Below, piece after piece: positions 44,981 to 55,388 of a DNA stretch of 64,000 nucleotides. Source of the DNA: Gnetum montanum. Lineage: Eukaryota > Streptophyta > Gnetopsida > Gnetales > Gnetaceae. The stretch spans positions 232,072-296,071 of the forward strand of contig MNCI01011418.1 in NCBI GenBank assembly GCA_015680685.1, written 5' to 3'. The translations under genes and the position numbers were made by a program. The notes beneath the pieces are model-generated. The model saw only the letters and a program-made list of their open reading frames with translations, searched no databases and was not told the origin of the DNA. Position 1 is the first letter of the stretch; each line of letters starts with the position of its first letter.

Positions 44981-45037
44981 GTTATGCAAGGGAAAAAAAG
45001 GCATGTGCCTACTATGGGGAGGACCCACTTACATATC
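44981..45037 (+). repeat. conserved spacer hairpin (GyE, weakened)
   Basis: Arms GTTATGCAAG (44981-44990) and CTTACATATC (45028-45037) pair at 8 of 10 positions. The loop has GCCTACTATGGGGAGGACCC. Confidence 0.5.
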
Positions 45038-45734
45038 TCTTGGTTGGGTTCGTTAAGTACTCTAGGCATTCTTGCAAACAAAATCTTTTGTACACCCATC
45101 TTCTACATTAGACCATGTGTTCGTTTACCTATTTTGTTCAATACATACTTTCTCTATCAAATTTTTTTAATTTTTAAGCTTTTAAAGGCCCTTTTTAAAG
45201 ATTTTATCATATTTTTGGCTTTTCTAAAATTCCATGAATTCCAATTTCATTGAAAAATTCCTCATATTTTTTGAGATATTAACATTTGAAAATTTTTGTC
45301 GATGGACCCCATATATGGATCCTCATCGATACAACGGATTGGTAAATGAGGCCCCATATACAGGGCCCCATCAACATAAGGGAAAAATAGTATATATATA
45401 TGCAACCCCACTTTGAAAATTTTACATTTTTTCACAAATGCCAAAGAAGTTTTTCAAATTTTCAAAGCCTAGACCCTTTCAAAGCTCATAACTTCCTAAC
45501 TATTTATCCAAATCACTCCGTTCTTCAACCATGTAGCTATTGGATGTTTAACTAAGAACTAAATTGTTAAACACCAATTTACAAGAGTTAAACCTTTTTA
45601 GTAAGCTTCGGTGACATTTACAATAAATAATGAATAAACTAATAATAAAATAATCAATCTACCATGGTCTAACGTTAGTGAAAGTGTAACTAACTAATGA
45701 GAAAGAGCATTCAAAAATTTAAAGTTACACATTA

Positions 45735-45767
45735 TATTTACTAATCCATGGATGTGTTGTGATTGTA
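45735..45767 (+). promoter_or_regulatory. putative third-ORF splice acceptor with branch point (GyE)
   Basis: TTTACTAATCC, then GGATGTGTTGTGATTGTAG before GTGGCACC (ATG changed to GTG). Nearly the same text precedes the deleted third ORF in GyF. Confidence 0.5.
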
Positions 45768-48392
45768 GGTGGCACCAAAAGGGAAACACATGCAAGAAGA
45801 AAGACTGTCTTAACTAAGGGAGAAATGACCTAGAACAGGAAGAGGCCAAGAACATTTCCAAGAAGAGCCACTGGCAACCCACGCCATAGGTCTTCTTAGG
45901 GAAGAGGTAGAAGTGGAATCTATTCAACAAATTTTAGAATTAGCGATAGCAATAAAACACTTCCATTGGGATGATGTGCTAGCATAACTAGCAAATCTTA
46001 AAGTGACCTTGACAGAGGGTTGCCTAAATCAAATCAAATTGAGGGAGTTCTAAAAATCAATGCTCTAGGAGTTAAATTTTGGCCCTTTCCTGGAGCATGC
46101 ACCAAGAGAAGTGCAAGACTAGCTGAAGGCCTCTCTTATGTGGCCAATCATCACTTCCACCGGAGAGTGGTATATGGGAGAAACATTCCTATTCTGGAAC
46201 AACAGGTAGCCTAGATCAACGGTGAAAATTAAGGACATCTCAGTGTCCTACTTGGCATAGGCCATTGTTGTAGTGCTTGGGTTGCCCAAAATAGGGGCAA
46301 ATCTTACTGAGATCCTAATGCAGGTAGATCCCAACATCAAGAAACAATGGATGCAATGATGCTATGGTGTCAACTATAAGGAGTTTGACATGCTCACACT
46401 AGCAGAGAGGATACACTACAAGATTGTGACCTTTCACCTTAATGCCATAGTGAGGCTAAGCAAAATCACCATCTTCTCTGCCCAAGCATACGCTGCTCTA
46501 AGTGGGAGATTTCCCATCAACCTTTCATAGCTGATCTATCTAAAGATGTAGAAGTGCTTTAAAGAAAATGAACATGGAAGCAAGGCACTCCCCTTTCCAT
46601 GCCTCATCAAGAAACTCTATCGAAGGGGAAGAATAGTACATTACACCAATGATACTGTCAGGACTGTTCCAGTGGCCAATTGGCCAAAAATGATGAAGGA
46701 TAAGATGTCTATAACCACTATCCAAGAAGAGGAGCAATGACCACCACCTCTACCTACCACTTAAAGAACTATGCCAAAAATTGTTGCAACTGCCCAACTA
46801 TTACGTGAATACAGAGAATGGCTCTTGAGTGAATAAGAGGAATGAGCAGGCACGAGTGGTGGGGATCCATCTGTATACAAACTAGCAATGAGTCACTTTA
46901 ATGAGGTGGCATAAATGATTAGCTTGATGGATGAGGGTGGATCGATTTTCTTAGCCTAAAAAATGCAAGTGCCTGCGAGGTCAAATTCGAGTGCTAGAGA
47001 GGTCACAATATCTCTCGTAGAATAACAATCACTTCTAGAAATCTTTGGAAATGCTGCAACCTTCTCAGTGCACTTGGAGGAGGATGAAGGGGCAACTATA
47101 TTTGTGATGTAGTACTAAGGGCAGAAGAGTACAGCAAAATTGATCGCTGATTGTATTCCAAAACTCTCAATGCACCTATGAAATGAATACTTAGCTACAA
47201 AAGTCGATGAATTAAGATCCCATATTGTTGATCCTACATTTCTCAACCTGACACTGACAAGAGATGAAGATATGCAATAGCTTCACGCCAAATGAAATGG
47301 TTGAGGATGCAATAGAGATGATAATGTTCTACAGATCCTTGGTAGTGGCCACACACCAAAAGATTCAAAAGGCCTTGGATTAGACCTACCAAAAGAACAT
47401 CTAGTTGATCATAGAAAATCATCACCTATGGAATGTTGATGAGCATAAGAAATAATTAATTAATTTCATCCATCAATAGTAGAAGCAACTAGCCAATGAA
47501 AACACAGAATTGAGGACATTGGTAGTAGAGAATAGGAATCTCTTCATGGTGGAGGTGCATGCCCTTCGCTAGAAAACTCCAATCAAGGTAGCCACTTAGA
47601 AATGTAAAGCTCTTAAATTTGAGAAAGTTAAAGATCATTACAGAGAGCAAGTTGTTCTAGAAAAGGAAGTAAATGAAAAGCACATTTAGTTGATGAAGGA
47701 AAAATTAAATGAAACCCTTTAGTAACTCTAGCAAGGCAGAGAAGTTTGGCAACCCATTGTTGATGGGATAGATACCTACAACAAGGCAAAAATCTACACA
47801 AAGGAGTTGTAGATCGAGGAGAGGAAAAAATATTTGGAGCTCACCAATCTTCATTATGCAAACTTAGTCATGTTGACTATTGGATGACTGTAGTTAGAGC
47901 TCGAGAAACAAGTGACTAGCTTGTACTTATTGTACAAGGTTGAGTTCAAGCATCACAAAGACACCAAGCAGAAGCTTGCGGTGGAAAATGCTAAACTCAA
48001 AGTTCCTAAGGCATGATTCACTGATTAATGATCAACTATTTGGATCTTGACCAAGAGGATGAATGAGTACTAGGAGTTGCAAAATGTAGTAAGGGTGTTT
48101 GACATCAAACGTAAATAGTTTACTGTCTAGTTTGTCAACGTGAAGGAGATGTTCCCAATAATGTCCTGTGCATGGGCTATTCCCATTCCAACCCACATTG
48201 GTGATGCTGTGTGGACTATGAATAATCCTTAAAGCAAGGAGGATAAGATGAAGGCATTGCTAGATGCCTTTCACCTTCCACTAGAGGTTGCAACCACAAC
48301 AAGATAGCCATAGCCACCTCAGTTACTGTATGTTCCTGAAGCTAGTGAAGGTTCTTTAGAACCTTAGGAGCCTCAACCACCTGGGATTGCTT
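45768..48392 (+). pseudogene. third ORF of GyE (unknown protein), decayed
   Basis: Begins at the acceptor-like site with VAPKGKHMQEERLS. LREEVEVESIQQILELAIAI, LPFPCLIKKLYRRGR (46590-46630) and a charged coiled-coil-like second half lead to PEASEGSLEP near 48360. The N-terminal half aligns with GyB 27680-28340, but the C-terminal part is diverged. Many TAG and TAA stops. An env-like role is possible from position only. Confidence 0.55.
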
Positions 48393-48591
48393 GATCTAAT
48401 TTTTTGTAGTCATGTCATGGTGTTCAATTTTGTGTCATGAACAACACAATTTTTATAATTTTTTGATTTGTACACTCAGGCACTCAATTTTGTCAAGTTA
48501 GTTTGTTTTGTTAAGAGTCAGTCAATAATCCCATACCTTCCTAATTTTGTAAGGGAACTTGAGGATGAGTTTTCATTTAGTCATGGGGGTA

Positions 48592-49530
48592 TGATGAGCA
48601 TTAAAGTATCACGTCGATAGGCCCTCATTGACATAGCCTCATTGATGGGCCCTATTTACATGGTATTACCCTATTGACAGGGCTATGTTGACGTAGTGTT
48701 TGCTAGGTTGATAGGGCCTTGTCAATGTAGTCATGTAGCAAAACCTATATATACAAGCTTCTTAACTATGTTTATACATTAGAAGTCATAGTAGTAGACA
48801 AACTCTTGCAATTTTTACATTTGAAAGTTAGAATATTTTCCTAAGTGCGCATAGCAAGAGTCATTAAGTGTATGGGTCATTATTTAAGTACTTTTGTACC
48901 TAAATCACACCAATGTATATGGCAATAAAGACAAGCTTTTTAATAAACCTTACAGCATTTTAGATAGTTTAAATTTTTTATTCTCGCATTTAATGTTTTC
49001 AGTTATTTATTCAATGTTTCTTAGTAATTAAGCTAATTAACTAATTAAGTAAGATAAGCTCAATAGGTTAAATACATAAGTACAACTGCTTTAAGTGTAA
49101 ACACATATTCCCTTAGTAATCCTAGGAGAGTTATTGCTTGGTGTGCCTAGAAGCATAATGCTTGGTAACCTAGCAATGGATACGTGGGTTTAGGACATGT
49201 ATAGAAAGTGGGACCGGATGCTTATGTTAGGATTAGTTAGAGACTAGTTAAATGGTTAAATTAAATTAGTTATTACATTACTTCATCTCTTTCTTTAAGC
49301 ACCAAAGAACATAAACATAAATAATACAAGTCATATGCCTCAATTACACGTAATCATACCATGTGCATCACAAGTGTAATTGGGAAGACAACAAACAACC
49401 TTAGGGCAAGGTTCACTTCCTAAAAGACTAGTGTACTAAAAACTATAGAGTCCATGGAATTTGACCAGATTACACGTGGATGCTTTGTGATTCATATGGT
49501 TGGACATAGGAGTACCTTGACCGCTCATCA
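48592..49530 (+). mobile_element. GyE 3' LTR
   Basis: 939 bp, TGATGAGCATT to CGCTCATCA, directly after the polypurine tract CATGGGGGTA (48582-48591). Confidence 0.9.
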
Positions 49531-49535
49531 TTAGT

Positions 49536-49882
49536 TTTTGACCATTGGGTATCTTTTGGTTTAGTGTCCCATGCTCCTTTTTGTACATAGACTCATTTTT
49601 CACATTTTTTATGGGCTAGTATAAGGATTGTGTTGACATTCTAAAGTGTTGATCTACAAATACATCCTTCTTTATCATTAGTAATGCATGGAATCCTTTT
49701 TGTATGTATGGCTCCTTACTTTTCTTCCTTAGAAATTTCGACATATAAGTTTCTCATTCCTAACTTAGTATCTATTATTCTAAGCCACTGGATACTCGAT
49801 GTCGGAGCACACAAAACATGATTCATCACCAAGGTAAGGTGAGAGCTAAACTACTATCCACTAACAATAATACTACCCCAAG
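49536..49882 (-). mobile_element. GyA internal region, continuation beyond GyE
   Basis: The minus strand matches GyB 24640-24900: ATTCCATGCATTAC, GGTATCTTTTGGTTTAGTG (plus) versus GGTATCTTTTAGTTTAGTG (complement of GyB). This proves that GyE split an element homologous to GyB. Confidence 0.7.
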
Positions 49883-51290
49883 TGTAATATTGAAACACCA
49901 CCAAAACTTGCATGTTATAACCATCTTTCATCATGTAGCCTTCACCCCATGAAATCTGAGGTAAAACTTAATTGTAAATGTGAAGATTGTAATCCATAAG
50001 GGATAATCTCACATATTTCATACTTTTGGGGCTGAAAAATGCCTTTTAGGATGCTAAAAATTGCAATCTACTAGGTTTTATGGGGGTATACACTTTTCTA
50101 TGCTAGAAACACTTACAAGGGGGTAGATATCACTTACCCCTAGCATGGAGGAGTGTGGGTCACATAGTCCCAGTGTTGAAGGATAGACCTTAGCATGGAA
50201 GGGTATAGTGGCATCTATGCCTAGCATGGAAACTTCACCCCTAGCGTGGAGACTGCATTCCTAGTGTGGAGAATCCATGTCTAGCATGGAGACTACATGC
50301 CCCCAGTGTAGAGGTGATATGCACTGGAGTTTAACATTCCATGCACTACAACATTAACCATGCACTCCAACGAGAATGGTAGAAGGCCTAGCATAGAAGA
50401 TCTACCTTGAACATAGATGGTGTGTCATTATTACTATTTATAGTAAATGAAATGGCCATGGCGGTATGACACTTTTTGTACATAGTAACCCCTAAATTGG
50501 GCATCCATCTTACCTGCATGTGGTAGAAATTTGCAGTAATTTGTAACCAATTTGTCAGCCAAATTATAGCCATTTTTCAACCCAATCCATGGCCCAAAAC
50601 CTATAAAAATAAGCATCCAATACCATTTATAGTTTACACACTTTTTGCATCCACACTCTGGGCAATTCCACACTTGGACATTTTCAAGCACTCAAGAGCT
50701 CTTGCAATCTCACAATCTCACACACTTGCTGTCTCTTGAATACTAGCATGGAAACCTTGTGGCCTTGCAACCCCTATTACCCCCTTTGATATTTTTGAAC
50801 TTTGGGCATCAACGTTGCACTCTTGGGATCCTCAATCGCTAGTGTAGAGCATTTTGGTAGCCCAAATCCTTCACTTTTTGCATTCCCTAGTAGTAACCAA
50901 TGTTGCAAATTTGTAGTAGTAGCAGAAGAGGTTTGATAACATCAAGAGTGGTAAGACATCTGGCTGCATTAACTTCAATGGATCTTGAGCCCCCATCAAA
51001 ATGAACCCCTTTTGCTTTTCCATGAGTACTCCTTGCACACATTTCTTAAACTCATTCTTTAATTTTAATAAAGTGTTAAGATTTCAGTTGTGTGTGCAAT
51101 TTATAGTTGCTTTTTGGTTTTAGATCTGCATTCTTATTTTCACATTATTCATCTTTTACATTTCGTAAGTCCCTAGGTGATCTACTGAAGTACCCAGGGT
51201 ACCTCAAATTCCATTTTCTAGAGGCCTTGGAGATTCAAGGTTAAAGTTGTTGCATTGGGACTTTTGGTTTTCTAGTGACCAAATTGTTCA
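49883..51290 (+). mobile_element. LtrX1: LTR of an unidentified family, boundaries approximate
   Basis: Starts TGTAATATTGAAACACCACC. The solo LTR in GyF starts TGTATGCTTATTGAAACACC, then ACC. Both have a TATA box (50602; 57911) followed by a GGCAATTC...CATTTTCAAG/GGCATTTGAAG stretch, and AATAAA-like signals. The 3' end is not clear. U3 holds a repeated CCTAGCATGGAGA motif (separate entry). Confidence 0.45.
50136..50400. repeat. degenerate CCTAGCATGGAGA repeat array
   Basis: At least eight variants of CCTAGCATGGAGA (CCTAGCGTGGAGAC, CCTAGTGTGGAGAA, TCTAGCATGGAGAC, CCCAGTGTAGAGG and others) at spacings near 20-50 bases. Isolated copies at 50744 and 50838. Not a CRISPR: spacing is irregular and units are degenerate. 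Confidence 0.65.
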
Positions 51291-52286
51291 TTTGCTATAG
51301 TTTTTTGGCACTAGAAGGAGGGCCTTTACCCAATTTCTTTGTCAAAATTTGTTTGCCCCATTGCCAACATTACCTACCATTCAAAAATCTTTAAGTTTTG
51401 TAGCAAAAACCTTAAAAACCCTCTCAATAATCAATGTTGCCATGTATACCCCTACAAGTGCAAAAATTGTAGGTCTTTGGATTTTAAATTTTCACAACAC
51501 TTATTGTGAATTTTAAAGCCCAAGGCTAATGTTGTTACAATTCCCTTCCTTGGCTACCAAAATTTTTCTAGTTTTTTAGTATTGGTGGTTTCAAAAAACA
51601 AATCCTAATCCCTCACTATAAAAATTGGTAGCCTACCAAAATCATTTTTGGTGGAAAATACGAACTTTCCACTTTCAACATCCTGCTTTATCAATGTTGG
51701 CTAGGAAGGTGTGAGATCTTGTCATCTCATCCCCTTCCTTTCTACCTACTACACCCAATGCAAGTGCAACTCGCAAGCACAACATGATTAAGGTTGATAC
51801 CACCACTTATCATATTTGGTAAAGGGGTATGCCTCCTTTTGACAACCACCTTACTATTTATAGTAAATAACTTTATTTAGCCATTTTTATCATTTTTAAC
51901 CTTTTCATTCCTTTCTTTCCCCTTGCTACATCCCAGTGTAGGTGTAGCTAGGAAGCTAGGAGTGGGTGGAGTGTGATAGCACATGTTTTTCATTTTTAGT
52001 AAAGGGGTATACCCCCTTTGGCAGCCACTTACTATTTTTAGTAAGTATCCCATTTTTAGCCATCTTTACTACTTTTAGCCATTTTAAGAATTTCACTTAT
52101 TGGAATTTCTATATCCTCTACTGATTTAGCCTTCATCAAGCCATATTTTCAACATCTTTTAACAATGTCCTTTAGCCAATAAACCATACTACCACTTAAC
52201 CTTACAAACACGATATCTAGCCAAGATGCAGTTCAGGTTTATGATCCAAAAGATCTCACGATCATAAAATGAAGGCAATTACTTAG
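51290..52286. repeat. unassigned repeat sequence with a 180-bp-spaced direct repeat
   Basis: 51815-51903 and 51995-52080 share GTAAAGGGGTATRCC, CAACCAC/CAGCCAC, TTACTATTTWTAGTAA and TTTTTAGCC. The near-palindrome TTACTATTTATAGTAA also occurs at 50431. No coding potential seen. Could be internal LtrX or GyA sequence. Confidence 0.5.
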
Positions 52287-53158
52287 TGATGAGCAGCGAG
52301 AGGCCCCTATGCCCAACCATACAAATCACTAAGGCATTCATGCATGATGTGATCAAATTCCATGGACCTATAGTTCTCCAATGCACTAATTCTCTAGGAG
52401 GTGAAATGGGCGTTGAGAATATTCGTTGTCTTCTTAGTTCCACTCATGAAGTATAAGTATATGGTTAAGTGCAATTGAGATATGTGATTTTTATCATTTT
52501 GTATTTTATAAGTTTAACCACCTACAATAAGAATGAAAGGTAGAGTAATTTAAGATCTAATTCATCTACTACCTAGCTAGCTTAACACAAGTACCTGTTC
52601 CCACTTTCCAGACACATCTTGAACACGTATAGCACTATTGGACTATCAAACCTTAAGCATTTCTAGGTTACCAAGTGTTACACGTATGCTCAAGGTGGTC
52701 ATGCTTGTGTTCATTAACAACTAGAAATTAATTGCTTAATTAAAGTGCATTAAAGTGAAGTGCATGAAAATAAAGTGCTTAAATATTAAATGCATCAAGG
52801 AAACATTAATTTATTCTCAGTGTTGCAAGGATGATCAAAAGGATTCATTTTGATTCTCATCACACTGCTGTGCTGAAGTACATCGGTGCTTAAACAAAGA
52901 TTTGCACACAGACTCCTACTGCAGGCACTCAGAAAATATTCTAACTCTAGAGAAAAAAAATTGTAAGAGCTTCGCTAACTATGAAAAAAACTAATGAAAA
53001 ACTATATAAAAAACTATATCAATTGTGAGCTCAAGCACTATATTTATAGGCTGACATATACGCTACGATATTGGATATTCAACATCACACCTTGGGCTCT
53101 GATATCGGGTATCTGATATCGAGGCCGATATTGGAGCCAATCAGAGCATGATTTATCA
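52287..53158 (-). mobile_element. GyF 3' LTR
   Basis: 872 bp. It matches 63221-63675 for the first 450 bases (plus strand): ACTAAGGCATTCATGCATGA, TGGACCTATAGTTCTCCAAT and CTCTAGGAGGTGAAATGGGC. Polypurine tract TACCCCCATG (plus strand) at 53159-53168. Confidence 0.87.
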
Positions 53159-53510
53159 TACCCCCATGATTGAATGAAAACTTATCCTCTAGTGAAGAAG
53201 AGGAAGAACATGTTTCTTACAAAATATTGGGAAGGTATGGGATTATTTACTGACATACAAACTAATCAAATGGAACGAATAGACTCCTAAGCACCCAAGT
53301 GTACGAATTACAATGTTTGAGAAAATTGGGTATTCATGATAAGAGAAGGGAACAACTTGGACAAAACTAACATCCACTCCTATGACAATTGAAGAATGAG
53401 GAAGAAGATTCAATGATCATGAAGAGTCCTTGTCACATGATGTTATTGCTGCTACTTCCTTTGTGAGGATAGTCTTACTTCCAATTCATGCATTCTGTCC
53501 ATGCTTTCCA

Positions 53511-53548
53511 CTACAATCACAACAAAATCATGGATTAGTGTGTAATGT
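53511..53548 (-). promoter_or_regulatory. acceptor-like site retained without third ORF (GyF)
   Basis: The minus strand reads ACACTAATCCATGATTTTGT then TGTGATTGTAG, as in GyE (TTTACTAATCCATGG...TGTGATTGTAG). Only about 110 bases separate it from shared 3' text, so the ORF body is deleted. Confidence 0.5.
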
Positions 53549-53845
53549 ATAACCTATAGCTTTGAAGTACCTTATCTCATTAGTGGTAACACTTGGCTAG
53601 GTTGTGATTGTGATGAATGGATTCAGTTAATAGTGTTAGTGGAAAGTTGATAAATAGGGTAAAATAAATAAGTGGTCCAATAAATTTGAAAAGTTCAAAT
53701 GTGAGGAAATGCTTGAAGAGGGTTTAAGAATTCACAACAGTAACTACAAAATGTTTCATTGAAAAGCATTATGAAGATGAGCATAATTGGATGTCATTGA
53801 TGGAAAACACAAAAGGATTTAATTGTGAAAATGTCTAAACAAAAA

Positions 53846-53903
53846 GATATGCAAGTGGATCCTCCCCAAAGTAGGCACAGGTCTTTTATTGCCCTTGCAT
53901 AAC
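53846..53903 (-). repeat. conserved spacer hairpin (GyF)
   Basis: Arms GATATGCAAG (53846-53855) and CTTGCATAAC (53894-53903) pair at 9 of 10 positions around TGGATCCTCCCCAAAGTAGG. This is the ATGC/GCAT version of the stem. Confidence 0.62.
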
Positions 53904-54324
53904 TTCAAACTGAGGAATCTATGGGCTCTGTGGATGATTAATGGTTATGCAAGGTTAAGTACAAACACTCAAAAGAAACTACTTAATAATTCCAACACAT
54001 CAAACTAGGACATCGAACAAGAACATGAAATTGATAGTGAGGTGAGACATGGAAAGCATAGATAGATGAGAGAGAGAGAGTGGAATGGAGTTCCTGATTA
54101 AGGTTACATGAAGTCCCTTGTGAATTTTATGGTTAAATGACTTGATAAGATTCATCCTTAGCCCAGACAAAAACCAACCACATTTAGTGACTTCTTATTA
54201 CCATTCTAAGAGTAGTCCATCCTCCTACGACATAAGAGTGCTTCCACAGAACAACCACTATTCCTTATTAGAGAAGAAAAGAGAAGTAGGAAGTGAGGAA
54301 GGGCCTTAATTAGAGGAGATCTTT

Positions 54325-54350
54325 AGGCATGGTTAGCATGTCTTTCTAGT
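54325..54350 (-). repeat. conserved 25-nt spacer box (GyF)
   Basis: GGCATGGTTAGCATGTCTTT then CTAGT on the plus strand. Confidence 0.63.
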
Positions 54351-54999
54351 CCCATAACCAGTGATTGTAGCCCGTTTAATTTTTCTAAGGGGTGTGCTTT
54401 GAATTCCCATCATTTTTTTGAAATGGGAACCACACCATGCAAAGACTTATTTGTTATTGTGTCTAAGGGATGTGCTTTGAATTTTGATTGTTTTTTTGGG
54501 ATGAGAACCACACCATGTAAAGACTTATTCAACTACCTTTTATTGGTTGACATAGAATGGTAAGAAATCCATGAAAACACACATGCACCCAAGCAAGTAG
54601 AAAGACACAAAGAATAATGAATTCCTTTGAAGTTACACCCTACTTAACCCTTTGAATCCTTTCCAATTTAGGAAACTACCAAAGTCAAAAATTCGCTATT
54701 GTTTTGTTAATGAAAAAGGGACTACACATTTCTAGAACAAAGAAAACCCTAGAGTTTGTGGATGGGTGGATGTTGTGGACTCACTGCCTATTGCATGGAA
54801 AAGAAACCACGTCCTAATTATCTGTAACAAAATTCAAAGCTCGAATCTAGACACCAACAATCAAATAAATAAATAGTACATACCACCATCAAGAAGAAAA
54901 TTACCATTGTGCCTAGCACTTATTAACAAAAAGTTAGAAAACCATACTAGAATAAAAGAAACTGTAAAATGTTCAAGAAATAGCAAATGTACTAACAAT

Positions 55000-55110
55000 C
55001 TTGTAAAAAAAAATTAGAAAAGATTAATAACATAAAAACAAGAATATATAAAATAAAAAATGTGTAAAACAAAAAGTTGTAAAACAAAAAGGGTGAAAAA
55101 CTGAGGAGCC
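55000..55110 (-). repeat. T-rich tract (GyF)
   Basis: A-rich on the plus strand, with AAAACAAAAAGTTGTAAAAC and AAAAAGGGTGAAAAACTGAG. GyD has GGGTGAAAAACTAGAAAACA at the same place. Confidence 0.55.
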
Positions 55111-55388
55111 ACTTATATAGTTAGCATTGATGGTCATCTTCCCCATGACTGAGTTGAAAGGAGAAGATCTAAAATATGGAGCATGGTTTTCCATTCGATG
55201 AGGCACTTCATGTATTTGTTGGCTTATGATCATGGAAAGGTTTGACTTGTTTTATGTTGACCAAATATGTTGTCTGGGCTCTCAAGTTTATAGATCATCA
55301 TGGCCCTAGAAGGAAAATTTTCATAAATTATATAAGGTCCTTCCCACAACATTTGGGATTTAGTTCATTGAGGTACATGTGTAGGATT

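Larger units (their letters stand above)
36978..49530 (+). mobile_element. GyE: near-complete Gypsy-type (Tat/Athila-like) retrotransposon, 12.55 kb
   Basis: Flanked by a perfect 5-bp duplication TTAGT (36973-36977 and 49531-49535) inside GyA, whose text continues across the junction. Layout: 5' LTR (36978-37887), tRNA-Asp-type primer site, gag (from 38039), protease (40457-40910), RT (41380-42300), RNase H (42360-42740), integrase (43000-43975), spacer, third ORF (45768-48392), polypurine tract, 3' LTR (48592-49530). All ORFs are broken, so it cannot move alone. It is the youngest-looking full structure here by layout; I could not compute LTR divergence. Confidence 0.9.

Noticed and set aside
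50136-50400. CRISPR-like array
   Set aside because: Units are degenerate, spacing is irregular, and the context is a plant LTR.
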